NCBI GenBank assembly: GCA_004193555.1 | Contig: RPGP01000040.1 | Coordinates: forward strand, 129,127-193,126 | Reading direction: 5' to 3' | Length of the DNA: 64,000 nucleotides | DNA from: Desulfobacteraceae bacterium Eth-SRB1 | GTDB taxonomy: Bacteria; Desulfobacterota; Desulfobacteria; Desulfobacterales; ETH-SRB1 | Shown: piece after piece, positions 1-6,643 of the stretch | Position numbering within the stretch: the stretch's first letter is position 1 | Layout of the letters: each line of letters begins with the position of its first letter | Made by a program: the position numbers and the translations under genes | The notes under the pieces: model-generated | Database searches by the model: none | What the model saw: the letters and a program-made list of their open reading frames with translations, nothing else | Told to the model about the DNA's origin: nothing

Positions 1-126
1 ATCAGGACGTACATTTTTAATTAGTGTCGATTTTCCACATTGCCGTGAACCAATAATGGCAACAACCGGAAACATGTCCAAAAGCCGGTCTATCTTATGC
101 TCGATCAATCTCTTTTTATACGTCAT
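1..126 (-). CDS. DUF4143-type AAA ATPase, N-terminus only
   Basis: The first 42 codons of a protein that continues beyond the left edge of the window. After an initial MTYKKRLIEHKIDRLL it has a hydrophobic strand and a Walker A loop GSRQCGKST (residues 26-34), the order seen at the start of DUF4143 / ATP-binding proteins of the AAA_14 type. The ATG at 124-126 is the only sensible start. Its layout matches the intact ATPase at 3580-4815, so this is one of three such genes in five kilobases. The family is common in accessory regions and its function is not established. Family call is good for so short a piece; nothing can be said about whether the rest is intact. Confidence 0.75.
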   Translation of the reverse strand, partial: MTYKKRLIEHKIDRLLDMFPVVAIIGSRQCGKSTLIKNVRPD

Positions 127-411
127 TTTTAATGATTACCCTTAAAAATGATGGCTGTCAAGCAGAAAGTGCGTTCACAGGGACACTCACCTCTATCCCT
201 TTTTTCCTAATCCGCGCCTGCCCTGCCTGCCCAATTTAGAATTAAGGACAAGTATGGCAATCATGGCTTTTTCATACTTTCTTCGTCATTCCGGTGGAAA
301 CCGGAATCCAGTCTTTAATCTTCTAATCTTTTGTCTTTACTCTTTTCAACCGTCAACCGTGAACTGTAAACCGGTATTCAGCAATAACGACAATAAGGAA
401 AGCCTGGCCCC
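127..411. other. Spacer with repeat fragments
   Basis: No credible gene. It contains short pieces of families found elsewhere in the window: a 'taatccgcgcctgccctgcc' type tail near 210-230, an imperfect hairpin of the 'cattccggtggaaaccggaat' type near 288-310, and the phrase 'aataacgacaataaggaaag' near 383-402, which recurs near 2874 and 12988. Both flanking ATPase genes read leftwards, so any promoter for the first one must lie here; I see no clear one. Confidence 0.5.
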
Positions 412-1752
412 CTATCCCAGCAACCATTTCCACAGAGGAATGATATTGATCTCGCCATGACCACGTGAAAATTCGACAGAAACAGTCGATTCTTCATCAT
501 CGGTAATCACCGTAAGGCGTTCGGCTCTCAGCTCATCTTTTACTTCTATGAGAGCCTGCATCTCCCTTTGTCTGGTTCTTTCATCTTCCAATGAATAACA
601 AACCTGAATAGCTTCGGTGATATTAAGACCCTCCTTGATGATAAAATCAACCTCTCTGCCTTTTTTAGACTTCCAGTAGTAAAGCTCTTTATTTCTTCTC
701 AGCAGCTCCAGAAAAACTATATTTTCATAAATATGTCCCATATTCCTGGAGAATTTAAAGCTGATGGAATTGCTCAGCGCCGCATCGATGCAATAGATCT
801 TAGATGGATTATAAATCTGTCGTTTCAAAGAATAATCAAACAAGTCCATAGGAAAAAACAGATAGACATCATTTAACGCTTCGAGATAATTTTTGACTGT
901 ATTCTGGCTCCTGACACCGATAATTCTCTGCATATTCTTATAGCTTTGAGCTGTGCCCGGATTAGCCGCCAGAAACAGGGTTAGTTCCTTTATCTCTTTA
1001 ATATTTTTAATGCCATACCGGGCAATGACATCACGATAGATGATATCTTTGTAATACTGCTCCAGCAGGGTTGTGTCTCCTGTTTTCAGGACTTCGGGAA
1101 ATCCGCCTGATTCGAGATATTCTCTGAACAACCTTTTTATTTCAACCTTCTTCTGCCTCTTGTATAAGCTTTTAGCATCGATTATCACCCCTTTCATTGT
1201 CAGGAATTCACGCAAAGAAAAGGGCCAGGTCACGATTTGACGATTCCTGCCGGTCAGGGCTGTAGAGATTTCAGAGCTCAACAAAGAGGCATTGGACCCG
1301 GTGGCAAATATCTTTACATTTTCAAACTCATAAAGCCTGTTCAACCATTTTTCCCATCCACCGACATTCTGGATCTCATCGAGAAACAGATAGATTCTCC
1401 CCTGGGGATTTTCCAGTTCAATAAATGTTTCGTAAAGCGGTTCAAAATCTTGAAAGGTAAATGGTATAAATCGTTCATCCTCAAAGTTCAGGTAAAGAAT
1501 GTTGTTCTCCAAAACATCCTTGCTGTTGAGGAGATCATCACACACCAGCTTCATGAGAGATGATTTGCCGCTTCTTCTTACACCGGTAATAATAAGGATC
1601 TCACGCTGCGTAAGATGTCCCGCAAATGTGATTAGTCCAATTAGTTCCCTCGAAGAGGGTTGACACTTTTTGCCTTTCTTCAGGAAAGGCAAAAAATATC
1701 CTGTAATATCCTGTGGATCCTGTCTAACAAATGATTTTAATTCACAATTCAA
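412..1752 (-). CDS. DUF4143-type AAA ATPase with repeat-derived N-terminus
   Basis: A 446-residue ATPase of the AAA_14 plus DUF4143 architecture. Walker A GVRRSGKSS is at residues 57-65, Walker B LFLDEIQN near 121-128, and the C-terminal half carries the WKSKKGREVDFII segment typical of DUF4143, a nuclease-like fold. Molecular function in this family is not settled; they are usually seen in accessory regions. The odd part is the N-terminus: residues 9-40 are translated from a dispersed repeat (1631-1727) whose first 73 bases recur without change at 3067-3139, outside any gene. Normal relatives begin about 20 residues before the P-loop with a short helix, so the original start has probably been replaced. 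Whether the extended product is made is unknown; an internal start near residue 44 is not obvious. Confidence 0.8.
   Translation of the reverse strand: MNCELKSFVRQDPQDITGYFLPFLKKGKKCQPSSRELIGLITFAGHLTQREILIITGVRRSGKSSLMKLVCDDLLNSKDVLENNILYLNFEDERFIPFTFQDFEPLYETFIELENPQGRIYLFLDEIQNVGGWEKWLNRLYEFENVKIFATGSNASLLSSEISTALTGRNRQIVTWPFSLREFLTMKGVIIDAKSLYKRQKKVEIKRLFREYLESGGFPEVLKTGDTTLLEQYYKDIIYRDVIARYGIKNIKEIKELTLFLAANPGTAQSYKNMQRIIGVRSQNTVKNYLEALNDVYLFFPMDLFDYSLKRQIYNPSKIYCIDAALSNSISFKFSRNMGHIYENIVFLELLRRNKELYYWKSKKGREVDFIIKEGLNITEAIQVCYSLEDERTRQREMQALIEVKDELRAERLTVITDDEESTVSVEFSRGHGEINIIPLWKWLLG
1631..1727 (+). repeat. Hairpin plus 'atcctgt' triplet repeat, copy A
   Basis: A 12-bp stem TTTTTGCCTTTC with loop TTCAG and complementary arm GAAAGGCAAAAA (1669-1697) is followed by three 8-mers ending in ATCCTGT that start at 1697, 1707 and 1716, that is, spaced 10 and 9 bases. 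The leading part 1631-1703 is identical over 73 bases to 3067-3139. This copy lies inside the coding sequence of the ATPase at 412-1752. Related copies with other stem sequences are at 2930-2989 (opposite strand), 3067-3157 and 7251-7324. Confidence 0.85.
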
Positions 1753-1779
1753 GCTTTGACACCAGAGTCTCAGACGTTC

Positions 1780-2190
1780 CTATTGTGGTCTGCCGTTGTT
1801 ATGCCTTTCGGTTTTCCTGGTTGCTGTAGTGCTCAGTCCAAACTCAACCTTAAAATCCGTCGCCTTGACAATCGGTTTTACCGTTCGTTTCTGTTTGACC
1901 AAATCAACTATTCCGTATCGAGACATTGTATTTAATGTTCGAGACAGGTTGCTGCGCTTTCTTCCTGATGCCAATTCAAGTTCTTTTAGAGATGTTGGTT
2001 CTTGTTCTTTTATAATCCTAAGCAATTCTTGATTCTCACTACTGAGAATCTGTGCCATTGATTGCACTGATTCAAACCAGACTTTTGGCTCACTTTTCTT
2101 TGGTTTATATTCTCCTTGCGCAATTGCAATGCTTCTTTTTTTATAATTCTCTCGGGAAATAATCCCTATTTTTAATATCCTTTTGGTCAT
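1780..2190 (-). CDS. TumA-like winged-helix antitoxin/regulator
   Basis: A 136-residue protein whose middle (about residues 45-115) looks like a winged helix-turn-helix: a helix around LRIIKEQEPTSLKELELASGRKRSNLSRTLNTMSRY type spacing, then YGIVDLVKQKR as the wing. This is the HVO_A0114-like DNA-binding group that accompanies TumE toxins. It lies 15 bases downstream of the toxin gene on the same strand, so the toxin comes first in the operon. By analogy with the family it should neutralise the toxin and repress the promoter, most likely through the palindrome at 2578-2594. The fold call is good; the antitoxin role is inferred from the neighbour. Confidence 0.65.
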   Translation of the reverse strand: MTKRILKIGIISRENYKKRSIAIAQGEYKPKKSEPKVWFESVQSMAQILSSENQELLRIIKEQEPTSLKELELASGRKRSNLSRTLNTMSRYGIVDLVKQKRTVKPIVKATDFKVEFGLSTTATRKTERHNNGRPQ

Positions 2191-2205
2191 TATATCACCT
2201 TCATT

Positions 2206-2565
2206 TTATTTTAACATTTTCTCAACGGCTTCCCAGAAATTCTCTAATAGCTGGCTTGCTGATTCGAATTCGTAAAGGTAAACTTTTTCCATCTTGTGCT
2301 TATGATCCCAGGTAATCTTACGAGCTCCATACTTCTTTTTCTTTGGTTTAAATGCATGTGCATTGTCAAACCCTAAGATGCGTGTGTTGTTACGGTCATG
2401 CAATGTTAATGAATACCTGATTCCATGAGGAATTTGTTGTGTAGGCGTAACTCTGGATACCTCAAATTTTGTCCAATAGCCACTATTCATTGGAAAAATC
2501 TCACCGTCCAAATCCAATAAAGTGCTAAGTGAAGCATCCTCTCTGGAATATTCTTTCTTAGTCAT
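2206..2565 (-). CDS. TumE-family (DUF6516) toxin
   Basis: A 119-residue protein with the DUF6516 pattern: LDLDGEIFPM near the N-terminus, the core HGIRYSLTLHDRNNTRILGFDNAH (about 46-70), a basic KPKKKKYGARK stretch, WDHKHK, and an acidic C-terminal helix ending in EKMLK. Family members are toxins of type II-like pairs whose partner is a winged-helix protein, which is what follows 15 bases downstream. The target is not known to me. The start is supported by a well-placed promoter directly upstream (2575-2603) and a nine-base leader. A second member of the same broad family, with a different partner, is at 15017-15400. Confidence 0.7.
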   Translation of the reverse strand: MTKKEYSREDASLSTLLDLDGEIFPMNSGYWTKFEVSRVTPTQQIPHGIRYSLTLHDRNNTRILGFDNAHAFKPKKKKYGARKITWDHKHKMEKVYLYEFESASQLLENFWEAVEKMLK

Positions 2566-2574
2566 CTTAATTTT

Positions 2575-2603
2575 AAATTATCATCAGATGATAACTATGT
2601 CAA
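2575..2603 (-). promoter_or_regulatory. TumE-TumA promoter with operator palindrome
   Basis: Reading leftwards, TTGACA (2603-2598), a 17-base spacer, and TAATTT (2580-2575) form a near-consensus sigma-70 promoter. A perfect 8-bp-arm palindrome TTATCATC-A-GATGATAA (2578-2594) fills the spacer and touches the -10 box, the expected place for an autorepressing antitoxin to bind. The toxin start codon follows after nine bases. Confidence 0.75.
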
Positions 2604-2751
2604 GGCCTTTCAGATTTACATTGATTTTTTTCTTGAGTATGATGTCCCCGGATTATTTGTTTTCCCTCCGTCCTCCCGTCTCCGGTCTCCTATCTTTACC
2701 ACTCCGCGTCTTTGTTTACCCCGTTAAATTGCTTTTGCACTTATTTAACTG

Positions 2752-2874
2752 GGGCGTGAGGCCTTCTTTTTCCCTGACCCCTGATCCCTGACCCCTGTTT
2801 CCTGTCTTTTTCCCTTGGCGCCTTCGCGTGAGGCCTTCTTTTTCCCTGACCCCTGGCCCCTGGCCCCTGTTCCC
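2752..2874. repeat. 'cgtgaggccttctttttccctg' array, 2 copies
   Basis: Two copies about 72 bases apart of a unit that begins near 'gcgccttcgcgtgag', continues 'gccttctttttccctga' and ends in runs of CCCTGACCCCTG. Longer arrays of the same unit are at 6340-6545 and 8436-8800. On the minus strand the tail 2874-2844 contains five runs of three or four G separated by 3-4 bases, a canonical G-quadruplex pattern. Confidence 0.8.
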
Positions 2875-2929
2875 AATAACACCAATAAGGAAAGCCCCTA
2901 AAAGGGGCCATATTGAACAATCTTTAGTG

Positions 2930-2989
2930 GTTATCGACAGGATTAACAGGATTTTTTATTTTACTCAGTCTCCAGACGAGACTGAGTAA
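2930..2989 (-). repeat. Hairpin plus 'atcctgt' repeat, inverted copy with new stem
   Basis: A perfect 12-bp stem TTACTCAGTCTC / GAGACTGAGTAA with a 5-base loop (2961-2989) is followed, on the minus strand, by an A-rich step and two AATCCTGT units nine bases apart (2951-2932). The arrangement copies 1669-1727 but the stem sequence is unrelated. It points towards the copy at 1631-1727, so the TumE-TumA operon sits between inverted members of this family. Confidence 0.75.
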
Positions 2990-3066
2990 GTACAATCCCG
3001 CCCAAAGGCGGGAAAAGGGAACCTATCTTCCAACCTTTGCCGTCTTTAAGCTAAACTCTTGCCGCT

Positions 3067-3157
3067 ATTAGTCCAATTAGTTCCCTCGAAGAGGGTTGAC
3101 ACTTTTTGCCTTTCTTCAGGAAAGGCAAAAAATATCCTGAATATCATGTAAATCCTG
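3067..3157 (+). repeat. Hairpin plus 'atcctgt' repeat, copy B
   Basis: Bases 3067-3139 are identical to 1631-1703, including the whole 12-bp stem with loop TTCAG. The tail of ATCCTGT-like units is more degenerate here (tatcctga, tatcatgt, aatcctgc). It lies outside genes, which makes it the reference for judging the copy inside the ATPase gene at 412-1752. Confidence 0.85.
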
Positions 3158-3201
3158 CCTGCCCTGCCGTGCCCCGTTCAATTCCGAAGGACAGCGCAGC
3201 G

Positions 3202-3308
3202 TATTTAACCGGGGCTCGCCCAGTGAAATTGACGAAGTCACAGCGAAGCGTATTTAACCGGGGCTCGCCCAGTGAAATTGACGAAGTCACAGCGAAGCGT
3301 ATTTAACC
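3202..3308. repeat. 49-bp tandem repeat
   Basis: A 49-base unit beginning TATTTAACCGGGGCTCGCCC starts at 3202, 3251 and (partial) 3300. The two full units are the same by eye. Each holds the 'tatttaaccgggg' end of the CCCCGT...GGGG hairpin family. There are no unique spacers, so it is not a CRISPR array. Confidence 0.85.
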
Positions 3309-3544
3309 GGGGTAGCTCCGGCAGATGGTACTGGGGTCTGATTTATACTCTTTTGTTAACTCCTGATCAGGTCAAGTACGTTCATGGTTTTGATTTTTTA
3401 CCCAAAACAGTTTACCCCGTTAAATGATTCTGGTTTTGTATTTATCTGGGGCCTTAAGCGGAAATGGGTAAATCTGAACTGCAGAAATTATTTTATCCGT
3501 CTTGATTGTCAACTATAAGATTAATTTTATAAGAGATAAAATCC

Positions 3545-3573
3545 TTGACTTTTAATAATGCTATCATTAATAT
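3545..3573 (+). promoter_or_regulatory. Candidate promoter for the ATPase at 3580
   Basis: TTGACT (3545-3550), 17 bases, TAATAT (3568-3573), then only six bases to the ATG at 3580. A short inverted repeat TAATG-CTAT-CATTA lies in the spacer (3556-3569). If the promoter is real the transcript would be leaderless or nearly so. Confidence 0.45.
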
Positions 3574-3579
3574 TAAACC

Positions 3580-4815
3580 ATGTATATCAGAAGAATATTA
3601 ACAGAAAAGCTTTATAAGCTGGCTGAGTCCTTTCCTGTGGTTGTTGTCAGTGGAGCCAGGCAAGTCGGAAAGAGCACGCTGCTCCAGAATACATTGGGTA
3701 TGGATGCGGAAATAGTTGTTTTTGATCCAGTTGTTGATATTGAAAACGCCCGACAGGACCCTGAACTTTTTTTAAATAATCATCCCGCGCCTCTGATTCT
3801 TGATGAAATCCAGCATGCTCCAGAGCTGGTTGCTTCGATAAAACGACGTATTGACCTTAATCGCGCTCCTGGTCAATATATTCTTACAGGTTCCCAGCAA
3901 TGGGGTGTAATAAAATCCATGTCGGAAAGCCTTGCCGGCCGAGCCGTTTTTCTGGATCTGGACAGTTTTTGTCTGCTTGAAATCAGCCAAAGCAATTCAA
4001 TTATACCATGGATTGCGAGATGGCTGGACTCGCCGGACAAATTCCTGTCCATGAAACAGTCACGGCTTACACATAAAATAACTCTGTACGAACAGCTCTG
4101 GCGCGGTTTTTTGCCGGAATCACAATTCCTTGCCATTGAAGTCATCCCCGATTTTCTCAATGCTTACCAGCGCACTTATATTGAACGGGATGTAAGGCTG
4201 TTGGCAGAAGTATCAAATTTGCAGCTATTTGGAAGATTTCTTCAACTTGTTTCAGCTTTAACGGCACAGGAAATAAATCATAGCCAGCTGGGCAGAGAAT
4301 TGGGCCTGACGCCTCAAACAGCTCAAAGATGGCTCGATATTTTAAAAGCTACTTTTCAGTGGTTTGAGATTCCCGCATATTCAGGAAATTTAATAAAAAG
4401 GGTCAGCAATAAAGCCAAAGGATATATCGCGGACACAGGCCTTGCCTGCTCGACCCAGGCCATATCCACTCCTAAAGCCATAGGTGGCCATCCTCTCTGG
4501 GGGGCAATGTTTGAAACCGCTGTTGCAGCCGAGCTAAGAAAACAGACTGCTTTTTTATCACCAGCGCCTAATTTTTATCACTGGAGGGCATACAGCGGCG
4601 CTGAAGTCGATATCATACTGGAATATAACGGAATTCTTCACCCAGTTGAAATAAAAGCTAAAACCAACCCTTCCCGCCGAGACACCATGGGAATATCCGC
4701 ATTTCGTAAAAGATATTCACAGATTAATATTGCCCAAGGATTAGTCATTGCTCCATGCCCAAATATCATTCAGCTATCAGAACATGATTATGCCATACCC
4801 TGGGACCTGTTATAG
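3580..4815 (+). CDS. DUF4143-type AAA ATPase
   Basis: An intact 411-residue protein. The N-terminus MYIRRILTEKLYKLAESFPV leads into a Walker A GARQVGKST (25-33) and a Walker B LILDEIQHAP (72-81). A helical middle region with a winged-helix look (ELGLTPQTAQRWLDIL) is followed by a C-terminal DUF4143 domain with YHWRAYSGAEVDIILEY and HPVEIKAKT, which keeps the acidic and lysine residues of a PD-(D/E)xK-like core. Length and order are normal for the family, whose function is unproven. No shine-dalgarno is evident because the promoter is so close to the ATG. Flanking sequence shows 'ttttacccaaaa' on both sides (3397, 4910), perhaps marking the inserted segment. Confidence 0.85.
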   Translation: MYIRRILTEKLYKLAESFPVVVVSGARQVGKSTLLQNTLGMDAEIVVFDPVVDIENARQDPELFLNNHPAPLILDEIQHAPELVASIKRRIDLNRAPGQYILTGSQQWGVIKSMSESLAGRAVFLDLDSFCLLEISQSNSIIPWIARWLDSPDKFLSMKQSRLTHKITLYEQLWRGFLPESQFLAIEVIPDFLNAYQRTYIERDVRLLAEVSNLQLFGRFLQLVSALTAQEINHSQLGRELGLTPQTAQRWLDILKATFQWFEIPAYSGNLIKRVSNKAKGYIADTGLACSTQAISTPKAIGGHPLWGAMFETAVAAELRKQTAFLSPAPNFYHWRAYSGAEVDIILEYNGILHPVEIKAKTNPSRRDTMGISAFRKRYSQINIAQGLVIAPCPNIIQLSEHDYAIPWDLL

Positions 4816-4898
4816 GAGACCTGGTATCCATCAGCCAGCATGCTTTTACATAATACCCTGCCGATAAACCCGTTAGCGCCTGTTATTAATATTTTCAT
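4788..4898 (-). pseudogene. NAD-dependent epimerase, 5' remnant
   Basis: From the ATG at 4898 the frame reads MKILITGANGFIGRVLCKSM, the exact opening of an extended SDR sugar epimerase/dehydratase with its GxxGxxG Rossmann loop, then LADGYQV. It stops making sense after about 27 residues and ends at 4788 inside the 3' end of the ATPase gene. A full gene would need some 300 residues. This looks like the stub left when another segment was joined at about 4815, and it hints that the region once belonged to the glycan locus. Confidence 0.75.
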
Positions 4899-4938
4899 TA
4901 CAAATCAATTTTACCCAAAAGCGCCTTAAGCGGAAATG

Positions 4939-4972
4939 GATCCGCAGATTACGCTGATTTTCGCAGATTAAT
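4939..4972 (+). repeat. CGCAGATT-type inverted repeat, left arm
   Basis: Contains three CGCAGATT-like 8-mers in the same orientation. Read on the minus strand they are AATCTGCG-type units spaced 10 and 9 bases, the same geometry as the 'atcctgt' repeats. It supplies the stop codon of the GxxExxY gene. Confidence 0.85.
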
Positions 4973-5336
4973 AATTATAGACCAACCTTTTATATTCTAA
5001 TGACTTAGCTCCGAAATTGATTAAGAGACCCACTTTTAAACCGGTTGCCTTAAGGTAATTGATAAGTTGCGCTTCCTCAATACCTGACAAACCTGAAATC
5101 GCTTTTATTTCAACAATTACTTCATCATAGCAAATAAAATCAGGTTGATATGTCTTATCCAAAGCCTTTCCTTTGTATGCTATTTGGATGATCGGTTGGG
5201 GCTTGAACGGTATTGCCTGATAAGCGAACTCCTTTCCAAGCGCCTCCTGGTATACAGCCTCAAGGAACCCGCACCCCAGTTCCTTATGAACCTCTATAGC
5301 TGCCCCAATTATTTTATATGTTCTTTTGTCTTTCAT
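4968..5336 (-). CDS. GxxExxY family protein (PDDEXK_3)
   Basis: A 122-residue protein carrying the name-giving motif GFLEAVY (residues 23-29), preceded by IIGAAIEVHKELG, and then YQPDFICYDEVIVEIKAI, which supplies the D...E-x-K residues of a PD-(D/E)xK nuclease-like core. LNYLKATGLKVGLLINFG near the C-terminus is also characteristic. The biochemical role of this widespread family is not known; the fold suggests DNA binding or cleavage. Here the gene is enclosed with no spare sequence by 34-bp inverted repeats whose relatives are dispersed through the neighbourhood, which makes it a candidate for the protein that recognises or spreads them. No shine-dalgarno can be seen because the right repeat arm abuts the ATG. 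Confidence 0.85.
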   Translation of the reverse strand: MKDKRTYKIIGAAIEVHKELGCGFLEAVYQEALGKEFAYQAIPFKPQPIIQIAYKGKALDKTYQPDFICYDEVIVEIKAISGLSGIEEAQLINYLKATGLKVGLLINFGAKSLEYKRLVYNY

Positions 5337-5368
5337 TAATCTGCGGTAATCTGCGTAATCTGCGGATC
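5335..5368 (-). repeat. CGCAGATT-type inverted repeat, right arm
   Basis: Reads on the plus strand as three AATCTGCG units starting at 5338, 5348 and 5357 (spacing 10 and 9), ending in GGATC. It matches the reverse complement of the left arm at 31 of 34 positions and directly borders the start codon of the GxxExxY gene. Confidence 0.85.
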
Positions 5369-5392
5369 TTACTCCGACCTCTGATTTTATCC

Positions 5393-5420
5393 TTGACTTT
5401 TCATGTATTCATGCTATCTT
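5393..5420 (+). promoter_or_regulatory. Promoter of the AbrB-like/RelE-like pair
   Basis: TTGACT (5393-5398), 16 bases, TATCTT (5415-5420). The spacer holds an inverted CATG-TATT-CATG (5402-5413), a possible operator. AGGAGA lies eight bases before the ATG at 5450. Confidence 0.6.
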
Positions 5421-5449
5421 AAATCATAATATTAATTTCAGGAGAACTT

Positions 5450-5704
5450 ATGAACACTATAAAAACAGTCGGCAGCAGCGGCCAAATCTCCTTAGGCAAA
5501 AAATTCGCAGGTCAAACCGTAATGTTGGATGAAATCGACACTGGTGTTTGGATTGTCAAGCTGGGGCGATTCATTCCCGATAATGAGAGGTGGCTTCACA
5601 AGCCGGATGTCCAAACCAAACTCAACGAAGCAATTGCCTGGGCAGAGAAAAATCCGCCCGAAGATACAAACTTTGAGGAATTAGAAGCCCGGATCAAACG
5701 ATGA
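5450..5704 (+). CDS. AbrB/MazE-like antitoxin
   Basis: An 84-residue protein. The first 40 residues, TIKTVGSSGQISLGKKFAGQTVMLDEIDTG in part, look like a swapped-hairpin (AbrB/SpoVT) DNA-binding domain, with the typical 'GQI..G.KFAG..V' rhythm. The rest is an acidic, helical tail (NPPEDTNFEELEARIKR) of the kind that wraps a toxin. The stop overlaps the next gene's start as ATGA. Clear ribosome-binding site AGGAGA. I cannot name the antitoxin subfamily. Confidence 0.65.
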   Translation: MNTIKTVGSSGQISLGKKFAGQTVMLDEIDTGVWIVKLGRFIPDNERWLHKPDVQTKLNEAIAWAEKNPPEDTNFEELEARIKR

Positions 5705-6015
5705 ACCATAAAAGCCGTCAGACCGTGCGTTTGGATTTGAACAATCCTGTCTTTCAACGCATGCTTTTCAATCTATCCAAAAACGGTCAGCACAATATCC
5801 TCAATACTTTGCGGAAATTGGCAAACATGACATGGCAGCAAATATATGCTGACTATGGACTAAAATGGGAGGCCATATTATCTAAGAAAGGCCCGAGTGG
5901 CAAAAAGCTTTACAGTTTTCGAATTGATAAAGGATTTCGGGGAGTAGCGTATCGTGACGGATTATGGCTGCGTCTGTTGTCGTTACATCCTGATCATGAT
6001 TCCACTTATCAGTAG
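5701..6015 (+). CDS. RelE-like toxin of the pair
   Basis: A 104-residue basic protein. The N-terminal half is helical (VFQRMLFNLSKNGQHNILNTLRKLANM, in part); the C-terminal half, KKLYSFRIDKGFRGVAYRDGLWLRLLSLHPDH, has the strand pattern and Y.F.RI....R..Y.DG..L.LL..H signature of RelE/ParE-fold ribonucleases. It begins within the stop codon of the antitoxin gene, which implies translational coupling. The likely action is mRNA cleavage, inferred from fold only. Confidence 0.65.
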   Translation: MNHKSRQTVRLDLNNPVFQRMLFNLSKNGQHNILNTLRKLANMTWQQIYADYGLKWEAILSKKGPSGKKLYSFRIDKGFRGVAYRDGLWLRLLSLHPDHDSTYQ

Positions 6016-6588
6016 GCAATTTAATTGCCCTGAGATTCTGGTAACCCCGATGCTCTGCTGCGGGGTAGTTCATTTCAAAACCCAAAATTCAAAATTAATT
6101 TACCCATTCTCCTATTTCTCCATTCTCCATTCCAAAAGGGGAATTCATCCAGTTTTTAACATCCATACCAAAGAAACCAATAAACCAATGGACATCCCCC
6201 AACGCCCTCTTTTTTCCTCACGCAAAGCCGCAAAGCCGCAAAAAATATTTAAAATTTACTGACAATGCATGCATGATATGCTGTCATTAAGCACCAGCTC
6301 AAAATTCTCCGTCATTCCACATAGTTATATTATATTGTTTTTCCCTTTGCGCCTTTGCGCCTTCGCGTGAGACCTTCTTTTTCCCTGCTCCCTGACCCCT
6401 GATCCCTGACCCCTGTTTCCTGTCTTTTTCCCTTTGCGCCTTCGCGTGAGGCCTTCTTTTTCCCTGATCCCTGATCCCTGTTTCCTGTCTTTTCCCTTTG
6501 CGTGCTTGGCGCCTTCGCGTGAGGCCTTCTTTTTCCCTGACCCCCGAATTGTCCCTGGGGTAATCTGCGGATTAAACCGAAAAAATGC
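6016..6588. other. Repeat-filled spacer
   Basis: No gene supported. Contents: a 'cccaaaattcaaaattaatt' AT-rich piece (6076-6096), a 'cgcaaagccgcaaagccgc' piece (6221-6240), the 'ccttctttttccctg' array at 6340-6545, and one AATCTGCGG unit at 6562. An open frame on the minus strand over the array is a by-product of the repeat. Confidence 0.65.
6340..6545. repeat. 'ccttctttttccctg' array, 3 copies
   Basis: Three copies of the unit, with the ccttct step at about 6373, 6452 and 6525, so about 73-80 bases apart. The first copy is preceded by ctttgcgc in tandem at 8-base spacing. The linkers are runs of CCCTGATCCCTGACCCCTG, giving repeated G-tracts on the minus strand. Confidence 0.8.
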
Positions 6589-6618
6589 TTGACATTTGCG
6601 TACAGAATCAAGTACACT
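6589..6618 (+). promoter_or_regulatory. yefM-yoeB promoter and operator
   Basis: TTGACA (6589-6594), 18 bases, TACACT (6613-6618). Two GTACA cores at 6600-6604 and 6612-6616 are exactly 12 bases apart. YefM of E. coli is known to bind paired TGTACA-type hexamers at this spacing, so this is very probably the autoregulatory operator. GGAGG follows at 6632-6636, eight bases before the ATG at 6644. Confidence 0.8.
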
Positions 6619-6643
6619 TTTTAACCATACAGGAGGAATATAT

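Larger units (their letters stand above)
2604..3544. other. Repeat-filled spacer
   Basis: No gene supported in this 940-base stretch. It is a mosaic of repeats, listed separately: CCCCGT...GGGG hairpins near 2715-2753 and 3414-3452, the 'ccttctttttccctg' array at 2752-2874, the inverted hairpin repeat at 2930-2989, a second hairpin repeat at 3067-3157 and a 49-bp tandem at 3202-3308. An open frame across 3106-3306 on the plus strand is only repeat sequence read in phase. Confidence 0.7.
4939..5368. mobile_element. GxxExxY gene bounded by 34-bp inverted repeats
   Basis: A compact 430-bp unit: left arm 4939-4972, gene 4968-5336, right arm 5335-5368. The arms are inverted copies of each other with 31 of 34 bases matching (I aligned them base by base). 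The gene's stop codon lies within the left arm and its start codon touches the right arm, so there is no other sequence in the unit. A near-identical solo arm occurs at 9876-9909 (33 of 34) and shorter pieces are scattered through the first 15 kb. No target duplication is obvious. Mobility is inferred, not shown. Confidence 0.6.

Noticed and set aside
2961-2989. Rho-independent terminator
   Set aside because: The stem is perfect, but neither strand has a T-run after it; it fits the hairpin repeat family better.
3202-3308. Possible CRISPR array
   Set aside because: The units are contiguous direct repeats with no unique spacers, and no cas gene is near.
6330-6617. Minus-strand frame of 95 codons
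   Set aside because: It reads the 'ccttctttttccctg' array backwards and runs across the yefM promoter.
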